Notes under the pieces: model-generated
Seen by the model: only the letters and a program-made list of their open reading frames with translations
Told to the model about the DNA's origin: nothing
Database searches by the model: none
In this document: positions 1 to 9,592 of the stretch, in pieces
How positions within the stretch are numbered: the first letter of the stretch is position 1
Layout of the letters: each line of letters begins with the position of its first letter
Program-made: the position numbers and the translations under genes
DNA from: Alkalihalobacillus sp. FSL W8-0930
GTDB taxonomy: Bacteria > Bacillota > Bacilli > Bacillales > Bacillaceae_D
DNA: 64,000 nt
Assembly: GCA_037965595.1 (NCBI GenBank)
Contig: CP150183.1
Span: 434,001 to 498,000 of the forward strand
Direction: 5' to 3'

Positions 1-43
1 CAGAACATGACAATACTGCAAAGTTGAGAGGGGGACGTTTTAG

Positions 44-1558
44 ATGTTTAGAGGGAAAAAGGCAAAGCTAGGCTTGTCCTTATTTAGCGCAGGAGTAGTA
101 CTTCTTGTAGGCTGTAGTGAAAAAGGATCTTCTACTGAAGGTGGTGAGGAAGGTGCATCTATCGAAACAATCGATATTATGACGATGAGCTACACACCAG
201 AGCCTCCGCAGAATGATAGTCTGGTTATTAAAGAACTGGAAGAGCTGACAGGTAAGAAAATGAACATGTTATTTGTTCCTTCTACAACGTATGGTGATCG
301 ATTTAATGTAACACTCGCTTCAGGAAATCTTCCTCATGTGATGCTTGGCGATAAGAGTCCAAGTTATATAAGTGCCGTACGTGACGGTGCTTTTTGGGAT
401 TTGACGGACTATCTAGATGACTATGAGAATCTCAAGATCAACGATATTGTAAAAGAAAATGTTTCCATTGAAGGTCGTGTTTATGGGATTCCACGGGCTA
501 GACCTCTTGGTAGAAATGCTGTGGTCATCCGGAAAGATTGGCTTGAAAACCTAGGAATGGATATGCCGGAAACATTAGAAGACTTTCATGAAGTTTTGAA
601 AGCGTTTACTTATGATGATCCAGATGGAAATGGTGAGGATGATACGTACGGAATGGCGATATCAGAATTTGAGGGTCCTTGGGATATCATGCAAACGTGG
701 TTTGGTGCACCAAATAAATGGGGTTTTGATGAAAGTGGCGAACTCGTACCAGACTTTACAACAGATGAGTACCGCGAAGCGATTAAGTGGTTCAATCAAA
801 TTTTTGAAGAAGGTTTGATTAATGAAGACTTTGCTATTATGGATCCAACGCAATGGACCAATCCAATGGTCAACGAAGAAGTTGGATTAATTGTTGATGT
901 GGCGGACACGGCTGGTCGAATGAACAAAGCGATGACGGATCGAGATCCAGAGCTAGATGACGTTCTAGATGTCTTTGGTGCGGTCAGTGGGGACCATGGC
1001 TTAGTCACCAAACCAACAACAGGTTATCACAGCGTATTCTCTGTTTCAAAAACATCGGTAAAAAATGAAGAAGAGTTAAAAGAGGTACTGCAATTCTTAA
1101 ACGATCTAAACTCTGAAGAAGCTCAGAACCTTACGATTAATGGAATCGAAGGCCGTCACTATGAGGTAGAGGATGGTAATTTAGTGAGCCTCGTTGCTGA
1201 TGATGAGAAAAAGCGCAATGAGTTTCAGGATTTAAACCAAATTCAAATGTACCTTCCTGAAGAGAAATTCTTAAAGCCAGAGGAATCAGAGCTAACAAAA
1301 CGTTCAAATGTTGTGATGGTTCAAAACGAAGAAATTGTGCTCCCGGATCCAGCGTATCCACTCGTATCAAAAGTTTATGCTCAACGTGGTCAACAGCTTG
1401 ATAACATCATCGGAGACGCACGTATTCAATACATTATTGGCGAATTGGATGATGCGGGATTTGACGAAGCCGTTCAAACGTGGATGAGTTCTGGTGGTGA
1501 GGACTACGTAAAGGAAATAAATGAATTATACAAAGAAGCCCAATCTGGGTCGAATTAA
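44..1558 (+). CDS. Extracellular sugar-binding lipoprotein of ABC importer (LplA-like)
   Basis: Family-1-type solute-binding protein of a carbohydrate ABC transporter, anchored outside the membrane. The N-terminus is a lipoprotein signal (MFRGKK, hydrophobic stretch, lipobox LVGC with Cys about residue 24) followed by a Ser/Gly/Glu-rich linker. At 504 aa it has the usual length of the large LplA/YtcQ-type binding proteins. The ribosome binding site GAGGGGGA lies about 8 nt before the ATG. Two permeases follow at once, so this is the binding component of an importer with no ATPase gene in the cluster; such systems usually borrow a shared MsmX-type ATPase (family knowledge). Substrate is inferred to be a plant oligosaccharide from the GH106-like neighbour. 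Confidence 0.9.
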   Translation: MFRGKKAKLGLSLFSAGVVLLVGCSEKGSSTEGGEEGASIETIDIMTMSYTPEPPQNDSLVIKELEELTGKKMNMLFVPSTTYGDRFNVTLASGNLPHVMLGDKSPSYISAVRDGAFWDLTDYLDDYENLKINDIVKENVSIEGRVYGIPRARPLGRNAVVIRKDWLENLGMDMPETLEDFHEVLKAFTYDDPDGNGEDDTYGMAISEFEGPWDIMQTWFGAPNKWGFDESGELVPDFTTDEYREAIKWFNQIFEEGLINEDFAIMDPTQWTNPMVNEEVGLIVDVADTAGRMNKAMTDRDPELDDVLDVFGAVSGDHGLVTKPTTGYHSVFSVSKTSVKNEEELKEVLQFLNDLNSEEAQNLTINGIEGRHYEVEDGNLVSLVADDEKKRNEFQDLNQIQMYLPEEKFLKPEESELTKRSNVVMVQNEEIVLPDPAYPLVSKVYAQRGQQLDNIIGDARIQYIIGELDDAGFDEAVQTWMSSGGEDYVKEINELYKEAQSGSN

Positions 1559-1573
1559 ACGACGTTCCTAAGG

Positions 1574-1610
1574 AGGCACAGTTCACGTGTAGTCGACCTG
1601 TGCCTTTTGT
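1574..1610 (+). terminator. Intercistronic hairpin between binding protein and permease
   Basis: Eight-bp stem AGGCACAG (1574-1581) with CTGTGCCT (1598-1605), followed by a short T run. It sits between the binding-protein stop and the permease start. Hairpins here commonly stabilise the upstream message or partly terminate it so that binding protein is made in excess. The loop holds GTG-TAG preceded by AAGGAGG. Confidence 0.6.
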
Positions 1611-1639
1611 ATAGGAAAAAAGATGATGGAGGTGGCTCT

Positions 1640-2599
1640 GTGACGAGGCTAAAAGGTGAACCTGCACTTCAAGCACCGGTAAACGTATCACCAAAAAGAT
1701 CAAGATTTCAAAGGATCTTACGAGATAAATGGATGTATCTGCTGCTTTTACCCGGTGTGATCTATTTTCTCTTATTTAAAATCCTGCCAATGTGGGGTGT
1801 CTTACTTGCCTTTCAGAATTACTCGCCCTTTCTTGGGTTTTGGGGGAGTGAATGGGTAGGGTTTGAGCATTTTCAGCGATTCTTTAGTGATCCCGACTTT
1901 GTCAGGTTGATGAGAAATACAGTGATTTTAGCGATTTACGATTTGATCTTCTTCTTTCCGGCACCAATCATTTTAGCTCTATTGTTAAATGAAGTAAGAA
2001 TATCGATCTATAAACGAACCATTCAGACCTTGGTTTATGTGCCGCACTTTATGTCGTGGGTGATTATCGCTAGTATTTCGTACGTGTTCTTAACAACAAG
2101 CGGAGGGATCATCAACGTTTTAGTGGAACGGTTAACAGGAAGTCAGATTTCATTTCTTTCCCATCCTGATTGGTTCAGACCCATGATCATTGCCCAGATT
2201 ATTTGGAAGGAAAGTGGTTGGGGAACGGTTATCTTTTTAGCTGCTTTGGCGGGTGTAAGCCAGGAGCAATATGAAGCAGCTATTGTGGACGGGGCAGGAC
2301 GTTTCCGGAGAATGTGGCATGTGACGCTTCCGGCATTAAGAAGTACGATTGTCATTCTACTCATTCTGAGACTAGGGAATTTCTTAGATCAAGGGTTCCA
2401 GCAAATTTATCTAATGACAAATTCATTAAACCGTGATGTAGCTGATGTATTTGATACGTATGTGTACTTTATGGGGATTACTCAGGGTGCCTTTAGTTAC
2501 AGTACCGCGGTTGGTTTATTTAAAGCCGTCGTAGGAATTATTTTAATCTTTGGAGCAAATCATTTAGCCAAACGATTTGGTCAAGGCGGTATTTTCTAG
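1640..2599 (+). CDS. Sugar ABC transporter permease (LplB-like)
   Basis: Inner-membrane permease of the binding-protein-dependent family (MalF/LplB branch), about six membrane segments, 319 aa from the chosen GTG. The conserved cytoplasmic EAA loop is visible near residue 213 (EAAIVDGAG). An upstream in-frame TTG at 1607 would lengthen the protein, but it overlaps the intercistronic hairpin and has no ribosome binding site; GGAGGT at 1628-1633 sits 6 nt before GTG 1640, so that start is preferred. It pairs with the next permease as a heterodimer. Substrate is not readable from the sequence. Confidence 0.9.
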   Translation: MTRLKGEPALQAPVNVSPKRSRFQRILRDKWMYLLLLPGVIYFLLFKILPMWGVLLAFQNYSPFLGFWGSEWVGFEHFQRFFSDPDFVRLMRNTVILAIYDLIFFFPAPIILALLLNEVRISIYKRTIQTLVYVPHFMSWVIIASISYVFLTTSGGIINVLVERLTGSQISFLSHPDWFRPMIIAQIIWKESGWGTVIFLAALAGVSQEQYEAAIVDGAGRFRRMWHVTLPALRSTIVILLILRLGNFLDQGFQQIYLMTNSLNRDVADVFDTYVYFMGITQGAFSYSTAVGLFKAVVGIILIFGANHLAKRFGQGGIF

Positions 2600-2615
2600 A
2601 AAAGGAGGAAAACAG

Positions 2616-3491
2616 GTGAAGATTCATAACACTCCTGCAGGACGAGTTTTTGACGTATTTAATCATATCATTCTATTATTCATTGGGCTGGTGACCTTTC
2701 TTCCATTTGTCTATATTGTTGCTGGTTCATTTGCTACAGAATCTGAAGTGATAGAGCGATCCTTTTTTATCTGGCCCCAAACCTTTTCATTAAATGCGTA
2801 TGAATATATCTTTTCAACAACAACTTTTGTTCGGAGTATTGGAGTATCCGTCTTAGTTACGATTGGTGGAACAATTGTCAGCTTGTTTCTCACTTTGACG
2901 ATGGCTTATCCGCTTTCTCGAAAAGGATTAATCGGGCGAAACATGCTGTTGAACATGATTATTTTCACTATGGTATTTAGTGGAGGAATGGTTCCTACCT
3001 ATATGGTTGTTCGTACACTAGGTTTACTTGATTCATTGTGGGCATTGATTCTTCCCCTTGCCATCAATCCGTTTTACTTAATCATTGTGAAGAACTTTTT
3101 TCAAATGCTTCCCCATGAATTGGAGGAATCAGCCAAGATTGATGGGTGTTCGGAGATAGGCATCTTTTGGAGAATTGTTCTTCCTCTCTCTAAACCGGTG
3201 ATTGCAACATTCACATTGTTCTATGCTGTCTTTTACTGGAACGACTTCTTTCAGGCGCTTCTCTACATTAGTGATAGTAGCAAATGGCCGGTACAGCTTT
3301 TGCTTCAGCAAATCATGAATGTTGCGGATACGCGTCTTGGTGGAGAGGTGGATACAATGTTCCAGGAACCTCCAGCTGAGACCTTAAAGCTCGCGGTGAT
3401 TGTCGTTGCAACATTACCAATCTTATTATTCTATCCGTTCTTGCAGAAACATTTTGCGAAGGGTATTTTGATTGGATCGGTTAAAGGGTAA
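2616..3491 (+). CDS. Sugar ABC transporter permease (LplC/YtcP-like)
   Basis: Second permease of the importer, MalG/LplC branch, about six membrane segments and an EAA loop near residue 168 (EESAKIDG). The start GTG 2616 has an excellent ribosome binding site AAAGGAGG (2601-2608) and lies 16 nt after the previous stop; an ATG at 2577 inside the preceding gene would be an upstream alternative with no such site. The C-terminus GILIGSVKG is typical of this permease class. No ATP-binding subunit is encoded nearby. Confidence 0.9.
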   Translation: MKIHNTPAGRVFDVFNHIILLFIGLVTFLPFVYIVAGSFATESEVIERSFFIWPQTFSLNAYEYIFSTTTFVRSIGVSVLVTIGGTIVSLFLTLTMAYPLSRKGLIGRNMLLNMIIFTMVFSGGMVPTYMVVRTLGLLDSLWALILPLAINPFYLIIVKNFFQMLPHELEESAKIDGCSEIGIFWRIVLPLSKPVIATFTLFYAVFYWNDFFQALLYISDSSKWPVQLLLQQIMNVADTRLGGEVDTMFQEPPAETLKLAVIVVATLPILLFYPFLQKHFAKGILIGSVKG

Positions 3492-3524
3492 CCTATAAAA
3501 ATTGGAAAAGACTTCTTTCCTGAC

Positions 3525-3574
3525 CTCTCGTGCTATAGAATAGAATGTACAAGTCTCTAGCCGCTATACGAGAG
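3525..3574 (+). promoter_or_regulatory. Promoter plus inverted repeat upstream of AraC-type regulator
   Basis: An extended minus-10 (TGCTATAGA, 3531-3539) lies inside the left arm of an imperfect inverted repeat: CTCTCGTGCTATAG (3525-3538) against CTATACGAGAG (3564-3574). The right arm abuts the ribosome binding site of the next gene. It could be an operator for the downstream regulator. No good minus-35 was found, which is common for extended minus-10 promoters. Confidence 0.45.
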
Positions 3575-3585
3575 GAGGAATCAAG

Positions 3586-5892
3586 TTGAACCTGATTAAG
3601 CGAGTTAAGAGAGGGTGGAGTCGAGAGTACTTTAGAAAGAACTTTTTGCTCATCTTAATTATTGCGTTTATACCAGGAATCATTTCAGGTGTAGGAATTC
3701 AATGGTTTGGGGTCACGACCGTTAAAAAAGAATTGAGAGAACGTCACACGATTCAGATTGCGGAGACCGCTGAAATGGTTGATGACCAACTTGAATATCT
3801 TGAACTATCACTCTCCTATTGGGCGTTTGAAAAACGGTTTGGACCTGATTTAATGGACCGTAACTTTGTAAAAGACATTCTTGAAACAAGAGATATGATG
3901 CAGCTGCTTACAGTGATCCAAGGGAGTCATCCTCTAATTGAACGAGTGGAGCTATACATTAATAAAGACGATGAACCGCTCTTATTTAGTCCATTCTATA
4001 GTAAGGTAAAACCTGTAGAATACGCATATTATCAATCATTATTAAAATCCGACCATTCAATGGGCTGGGCTCATACACAACAGCCACGTTCAGATAGAGA
4101 AGAGTCTACCATATTAAGTCATTCCATTCCGGGTGCAAGTCAAATGCCGCTTGGTTTGCTTAGTGTGACACTCGATCAGAAGAAGTTTGGTCAACTCATT
4201 CAAACATTAAAAACAGATGAGCAAGGAATCACCTTTCTGATGAATAGTCGTCAGCAGATGATTGTGCCTGAAACCGACTCAAGTAACACTTATTTTGTAA
4301 GCGCTTTAAAAAATGAATTGACCCAGCTTGAAGATAGCTCAGGTTCCATTGAATATGTCTATAACGGCCACAGTTACTCTGTTTCCTTTGGGCAGTTTGA
4401 CCGAGTGAATGATGAATGGACCTACGTATCTGCTGTCCCTTTGTCAGCCATAACTGCTCCTATTGAATGGATTTCAAGGAGCATTGTTATCATCTCAATA
4501 ACTGGATTAGTGGTTGCGCTGATCTTGACCTGGTTTGGATCACAAACGATTTATCGTCCGGTAGAACGCTTAATTGAAAAGGTTCAGAAGGAAAACGCGG
4601 GAGATGAGTCCATTAATCCTCAAGGCGAGTTCACCTTGTTAGAAGAAGGGTTTACCCAACTCTATCAAGAAAGGCAACGACTCAAATCAAGATTAACATC
4701 TGAAACACCGCAGCTTCAAAAAAGCTTTCTGATTCAACTGAGTCAAGGGTACTTGTACCAACAAACGAAGCAGCAATTAACGGACCGGATGGAGAACTAT
4801 GGATGGAAGATTGATCAGCATGTTTTTAGAGTGATAGATATTCAGGCAATTGGGTTAGAAGAAGGAAATCATAGTTTTATAACAAGTGATGAAGGGTTAA
4901 TTACGTTTTCGATTCAAAATATCGTCGAAGAGCTTTGTGAAAAATACTTTGATCAATTTTCAGTACTGGATAACTACGATTTGTCTGTTAGCTTGTTTTT
5001 GATTGAGCAGCCATCTCAGACAAAAGAGATGCGCTCCTTTGTGCAGGAGTTAACCTCCCTTGTGAATCGACTTTTGAAGCTTCAACTCATTATTTCAGTA
5101 AGTGAGCCATCCAGTCAGGTTAAACGAATCCATGCACTGTTTGAAGAAACCAGGCAAGGCAAATACCAGCGGAGGTTTAAGAATCAAAACCAGATCCACT
5201 TTTTAGAAGAAACGCAGATGGAGCATAAGCGTAACCAGGCAAGCTACCCTTTTGAAGTAGAACGTGAGGTGGTTCAATCCATTCGCAAGGGTGATCGAGA
5301 GGAGATCCATCATCAACTTGAGCGATTCCTAAACCAATTAGTCGCAGATGCAAAAACGTGGGAGAACATTCAAATGGGGATGTTGCAGTTATTTAGTCGG
5401 ATTCAGCACGAGATTCTTCATTCAGATATTCATTTAGAAGAGATCTTCTCAAACCGAAATCTGTACGCGGAGCTGAGTGTGATAAAAGAACCTGTGCGAA
5501 TGTTAAATTGGCTAGAAACGAATGTGATTGAACCTTACCTAGCCCATCTAAAAGAACGTGTAAACCAAGAGGTGAAGGGTCTGGTGGAGAATGTCATTGA
5601 TTATCTAAAATCTTCGTATATGCATGATATCTCACTTGATTACTGTGCAGAGAAATTCGAAACCAATGCACACACATTAAGTCGTAGCTTTAAAAAAGTA
5701 ACTGGAATCAAATTTATTGATTATCTGACAGATCTTCGAATTGAGCACTCCAAAAGATTGCTTATTGAAACCAACCTGAAGATTCATGAAGTAGCAGAAC
5801 AAGTCGGCTACAGACATAGTTATTTTAATCGAATCTTCAAAAAATCGGTGGACCTCTCACCGAGTGAGTTCCGCAAAAAGTTTGGACAATAA
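3586..5892 (+). CDS. Membrane-anchored AraC-family sensor/transcription regulator
   Basis: 768-aa one-component regulator. Visible layout: membrane segment about residues 18-40, extracellular sensor region to about 295, second membrane segment about 296-320, a cytoplasmic linker, and a C-terminal AraC double helix-turn-helix from about residue 662 (DISLDYCAEKFETNAHTLSR, then IHEVAEQVGYRHSYFNRIFK). This is the architecture of regulators found with LplABC-type importers in Bacillus and Paenibacillus. The start is TTG 3586 with GAGGAGGA at 3572-3579. It likely senses an external sugar, or the loaded binding protein, and activates the surrounding island (inference from position). Confidence 0.88.
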   Translation: MNLIKRVKRGWSREYFRKNFLLILIIAFIPGIISGVGIQWFGVTTVKKELRERHTIQIAETAEMVDDQLEYLELSLSYWAFEKRFGPDLMDRNFVKDILETRDMMQLLTVIQGSHPLIERVELYINKDDEPLLFSPFYSKVKPVEYAYYQSLLKSDHSMGWAHTQQPRSDREESTILSHSIPGASQMPLGLLSVTLDQKKFGQLIQTLKTDEQGITFLMNSRQQMIVPETDSSNTYFVSALKNELTQLEDSSGSIEYVYNGHSYSVSFGQFDRVNDEWTYVSAVPLSAITAPIEWISRSIVIISITGLVVALILTWFGSQTIYRPVERLIEKVQKENAGDESINPQGEFTLLEEGFTQLYQERQRLKSRLTSETPQLQKSFLIQLSQGYLYQQTKQQLTDRMENYGWKIDQHVFRVIDIQAIGLEEGNHSFITSDEGLITFSIQNIVEELCEKYFDQFSVLDNYDLSVSLFLIEQPSQTKEMRSFVQELTSLVNRLLKLQLIISVSEPSSQVKRIHALFEETRQGKYQRRFKNQNQIHFLEETQMEHKRNQASYPFEVEREVVQSIRKGDREEIHHQLERFLNQLVADAKTWENIQMGMLQLFSRIQHEILHSDIHLEEIFSNRNLYAELSVIKEPVRMLNWLETNVIEPYLAHLKERVNQEVKGLVENVIDYLKSSYMHDISLDYCAEKFETNAHTLSRSFKKVTGIKFIDYLTDLRIEHSKRLLIETNLKIHEVAEQVGYRHSYFNRIFKKSVDLSPSEFRKKFGQ

Positions 5893-5917
5893 AGACATTG
5901 GGGCAGGAGGATCATTG

Positions 5918-8242
5918 ATGACAACTCTTAGAGAACAGTTTCTTCATCCACCAAGTGAATTCACCCCCGTTCCTTTCTGGTTCTGGAACGATACGCTTAC
6001 ACATGAAGAGATCAAGAGACAGATACACCAATTCTATGAAAAAGGAGTTGAAGGGTTTGTGATTCACCCTCGACTCGGACTTCCGAAAAATATTCGTTAT
6101 CTATCAGATGAGTTTATGTCCTATGTGAGGACAGCAGTGGCAGAGGCGAGTTGTTTGTCCATGAATGTCATGTTATACGATGAGGCAATGTATCCATCGG
6201 GCTCTGCACATGGCCGTGTCGTACAGGATGATCCTATATTTGCAAGCAGAGGACTTGAGATGATTAAGATACAGCCAGGGGAAGGGCTGGAGTTGGCCCG
6301 AGATGAACGGTTAGTCTCGCTTCAACTCATTGAAGAAGTAAACGAAGATCTAATGGTTGAGATCCTGTCTTATCAAGCGTTTAGAACGAACCCTCCAAAT
6401 AAGCTAGTCTATGCATTTGTTGATAAGCCATCAAATGGAACGATTCGAGGTGTACATGTCGGGGAGGACGACGGGGAACCAGAGGCACCAGCTTCAGCTG
6501 ACTTACTGAACCCATTAGCTGTTCAGTCATTTATCCATCACACACATGACGTGTACAAACGATACGTCGGAAAGTGGCTGGGGACAACGATCACTGCATT
6601 TTTTACCGATGAACCAGATATTCTCGGACGAAATTCATCAGAGTCCTTAAGACCATGGACGGAGAATTTCCTTGAAGACTTTAAAAACCATGGTGGTAAG
6701 GAGGAAGAATTAGCTGCCTTATGGCTCGATTGCCGAGCTTCCGAAACGGTTCGCTGTCGCTTCAATCAAGCAGTTAACGAACGGTTATCTACGGTTTATT
6801 ACAAGCAGTTAGCTAGCTGGTGCGAAGAAAACGGCATCGCATTAACAGGACACCCCGCAGCGAGTACAGACATTGGACTGTTAAAGCATTTCCACATTCC
6901 CGGTCAGGACGTCGTCTGGAGGTGGGTGGCACCGGAAGATCATAAGGCATTGGAAGGGCCACATTCAACAGCCGCAAAGTGTGGTGCTGATGCAGCAAGG
7001 CACGCTGGTAAACGCCGAAATTTAAATGAGTTTCTAGGTGTGTGCAGTAAGGAGGGGGATTGGACACTGACAGCGGACGATATGAAGTGGTATATCGATT
7101 GGTTAGCCGTTAGAGGAGTTAATCTCTTTTGTCCACATGCCTTCTACTATTCCGTTTCAGGGATGGAGCGAAGTCATGAGCGACCACCTGATGTTGGTAT
7201 GCACAATAGCTGGTGGCCCTATTACAATCAATTCTCAACCTATATGAAGCGGTTAAGCTGGCTGATGACCGACTCTGTAAACCAGGCAAATATAGCTGTG
7301 CTCTGCACAGAAGACAATTTACCATCTACTTCCATTAAGTCTCTCTATGAGCATCAAGTTGAGTTTAACTATTTGGAGGAGAATCTATTAGATCAAGCTT
7401 CAATAGTGGAAGGAACACTTGTGATCGGTAACCAACGCTATCAAACGGTGCTTGCTCTGGAAGAAATGATGGTAAAGGAAAAAACGAAGGATTGGCTACA
7501 TGCCTTTAAGCAACGTGGGGGAAGCGTCATTCATTATGCAGATCCGCTTTTAGACTGCACTTTAAAGCTTACTAAGCACTCTCCTGACATTCGGGTCACA
7601 CATGTGAAGAAGGGCGGGCAATCCTTTTATCTCCTTGTAAATGAGGGAGAGGAGCGTTACGAAGGGACATGTGCGATCGATACGTCTTCACTACAAGCGT
7701 GGAATGCGTGGACTGGGACCATTGCCCTTGTGAAGAAACAATCGAATGATTTGTTTGAGTTTGAACTTGGACGCCGCGAAAGTCTCATCCTTGTTCCTAC
7801 ACAGGATACCGCAACAAAGAAAAGAATAGACACCGATCAATCTAGTTCAGTTCTAATGATACCAAATGAAGGCTGGGAGATCGCCTGCTGCGAGGAGCAA
7901 CTAGACCATACAAAGCTCGTATCATGGACAACATGGGGACAGGATTGGTCTCATTTCTCTGGAACGATTCAGTACAGGGTAAAAGTGGATCTCACTCGCG
8001 AACAATGTTCTCTTTTTAATAAGCTTGATGCTGGCGCACTGTTTGAAATAGCGGAGCTTTGGATAAATGATCTCCATATTGGTAATAAGCTTTGGTCCCC
8101 GTATCAGTTCCACATACCAGGTAGTGTGCTAAAGGAAGGTCAAAATAAAATCGTTCTGATCGTCACGAATAGTAAAGCAAACGAAATGGATCAGGTTGCA
8201 AAAGAATCTGGATTACTTGGACCTGTTCTGCTAACCAATTAG
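5918..8242 (+). CDS. GH106-like glycoside hydrolase (alpha-L-rhamnosidase-type)
   Basis: 774-aa protein resembling the glycosyl hydrolase 106 family, whose known members release alpha-L-rhamnose. Family-like motifs: VPFWFWND near residue 19, FVIHPRLGLP near 47, MLYDEAMYPSGSA near 86-98, and FFTDEPD near 229-234, which carries likely catalytic acids. The C-terminal ~100 aa look like a galactose-binding-type beta sandwich. No signal peptide, so it is cytoplasmic and would act on imported oligosaccharides. Start: ATG 5918 with GCAGGAGG just upstream; an in-frame start at 5864 overlaps the regulator gene. Substrate could be rhamnogalacturonan fragments, but that is inference. Confidence 0.75.
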   Translation: MTTLREQFLHPPSEFTPVPFWFWNDTLTHEEIKRQIHQFYEKGVEGFVIHPRLGLPKNIRYLSDEFMSYVRTAVAEASCLSMNVMLYDEAMYPSGSAHGRVVQDDPIFASRGLEMIKIQPGEGLELARDERLVSLQLIEEVNEDLMVEILSYQAFRTNPPNKLVYAFVDKPSNGTIRGVHVGEDDGEPEAPASADLLNPLAVQSFIHHTHDVYKRYVGKWLGTTITAFFTDEPDILGRNSSESLRPWTENFLEDFKNHGGKEEELAALWLDCRASETVRCRFNQAVNERLSTVYYKQLASWCEENGIALTGHPAASTDIGLLKHFHIPGQDVVWRWVAPEDHKALEGPHSTAAKCGADAARHAGKRRNLNEFLGVCSKEGDWTLTADDMKWYIDWLAVRGVNLFCPHAFYYSVSGMERSHERPPDVGMHNSWWPYYNQFSTYMKRLSWLMTDSVNQANIAVLCTEDNLPSTSIKSLYEHQVEFNYLEENLLDQASIVEGTLVIGNQRYQTVLALEEMMVKEKTKDWLHAFKQRGGSVIHYADPLLDCTLKLTKHSPDIRVTHVKKGGQSFYLLVNEGEERYEGTCAIDTSSLQAWNAWTGTIALVKKQSNDLFEFELGRRESLILVPTQDTATKKRIDTDQSSSVLMIPNEGWEIACCEEQLDHTKLVSWTTWGQDWSHFSGTIQYRVKVDLTREQCSLFNKLDAGALFEIAELWINDLHIGNKLWSPYQFHIPGSVLKEGQNKIVLIVTNSKANEMDQVAKESGLLGPVLLTN

Positions 8243-8258
8243 TGAGGAGGGTTGCCAA

Positions 8259-8900
8259 ATGCTAGGTCAAGGAGTAACAGGTGGAATCTACGCGGTTGGC
8301 GAAATCTTTTTATTTCTAGTGAAATTAAACGTACTGTGGTTAATCGGAACAGTTGCAGGGCTGCTGCTCTTTGGATTTGGACCAAGTACATTAGCCATGT
8401 GTGATGTGATCAGGCGATGGATGAGAAAAGAGGCAGATGTGCCTGTGTGGCGAACATTTTGGCAACAGTATAAAACGTATTTTTTAAGAGGAAATGGATT
8501 AACGTTTGTGCTAATCCTTGGCGCTTTGATGATCTATGTGAACACCACCTTTTTTATAGTGGACTCTGCATGGGTAGTCATCTTTGTCCGATATGCTTTA
8601 TTTCTTGTAGCGGCGTTATTAGTACTCACAGCCCTGTATGTCTTTCCGGCAACCGTTCATTTTGACCTTACGCTGTTGGATTCATTAAAGCAGTCATTTT
8701 TCATTGCGTTGTATATGCCGCTACGTACGCTATATATGGTTGCGGCCGTCCTGACGGTTTATCACATTCTCTTCTTGTTTCCAGTGCTTCTCTTTCTGTT
8801 TGGAATCAGCTTTTTTTGCTTTATTCAGCTCTACATTGTCTTACGTACCTTTGCGAAATTAGAGTTAAAGCAGGCAAGCATGACATCTGCTCCTGCGTAA
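8259..8900 (+). CDS. DUF624 (YesL-family) membrane protein
   Basis: 213-aa polytopic membrane protein with four to five hydrophobic segments and the family-typical stretch FGFGPSTLAMCDVIRRWMRKE near residues 34-55. DUF624/YesL proteins are almost always found beside LplABC-like sugar importers and glycosidases, as here; their function is unknown. The ribosome binding site GAGGAGGG precedes the ATG and the gene follows the hydrolase by 16 nt, so it is co-transcribed. Confidence 0.85.
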   Translation: MLGQGVTGGIYAVGEIFLFLVKLNVLWLIGTVAGLLLFGFGPSTLAMCDVIRRWMRKEADVPVWRTFWQQYKTYFLRGNGLTFVLILGALMIYVNTTFFIVDSAWVVIFVRYALFLVAALLVLTALYVFPATVHFDLTLLDSLKQSFFIALYMPLRTLYMVAAVLTVYHILFLFPVLLFLFGISFFCFIQLYIVLRTFAKLELKQASMTSAPA

Positions 8901-8978
8901 CGTTCGATGCAAAAGTTTAGTATAGGACCTGCTCGTGACACTTATACTTTGTGTATAGAAGTGAAACGGGGTGTACGT

Positions 8979-9560
8979 ATGCTGAACATGCTGCCTAATG
9001 TGCCACAATCATTTGTAACTGAAAGGCTCTTTATTAGACTCCCTATGCCTGGTGATGGAAAAGCCGTCTATGAAGCGCAGCAAGCTTCATTAAAAGAAAT
9101 GCTGCCATGGATCCATTGGGCCCATTACCAGACGACCGTAGAACAAACGGAAAATGGAGTCAGGTATGCGCACGAACAATTTATGCGAAAGAAAGACTTA
9201 CGACTTCACTTATTTGATCGTCAAACAGGCGTGTTTATAGGCTCATCCGGCCTTCATAATATTAACTGGTCTGTGCCAAAGATGGAGATTGGCTACTGGA
9301 TGGATACGCGTCATAGTGGAAAAGGCTACATGACAGAAGCTGTAGCAGGCATTACAGGCTTTGCCTTTCAACAACTGGGCGTACATCGTCTTGAAATTCA
9401 CTGTGATCCTGCAAATACATTAAGTAGAGCGATTCCTGAGAAGCTAGGCTACGAACTAGAAGCCATCTTAAAGCAAAACAGCCTTTCCACCGATGGCAGA
9501 TCTTATCGTGACACATGCGTTTACGCCAAACTAAAGATAAATGGAAATAGCATGGGGTAG
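8979..9560 (+). CDS. GNAT acetyltransferase, RimJ/RimL type
   Basis: 193-aa GNAT-fold N-acetyltransferase. The N-terminal pattern (TERLFIRLPMPGDG) and the acetyl-CoA-binding region IGYWMDTRHSGKGYMTEA are typical of the RimJ/RimL branch, which acetylates protein N-termini or small molecules. The preferred start is ATG 8979; an in-frame ATG at 8907 immediately after the DUF624 gene lacks a ribosome binding site. It may be a passenger of the sugar island. The real substrate cannot be told from sequence. Confidence 0.85.
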   Translation: MLNMLPNVPQSFVTERLFIRLPMPGDGKAVYEAQQASLKEMLPWIHWAHYQTTVEQTENGVRYAHEQFMRKKDLRLHLFDRQTGVFIGSSGLHNINWSVPKMEIGYWMDTRHSGKGYMTEAVAGITGFAFQQLGVHRLEIHCDPANTLSRAIPEKLGYELEAILKQNSLSTDGRSYRDTCVYAKLKINGNSMG

Positions 9561-9592
9561 CTGAACGTCCCCGTGCACGAGAGGGGAAGGGA

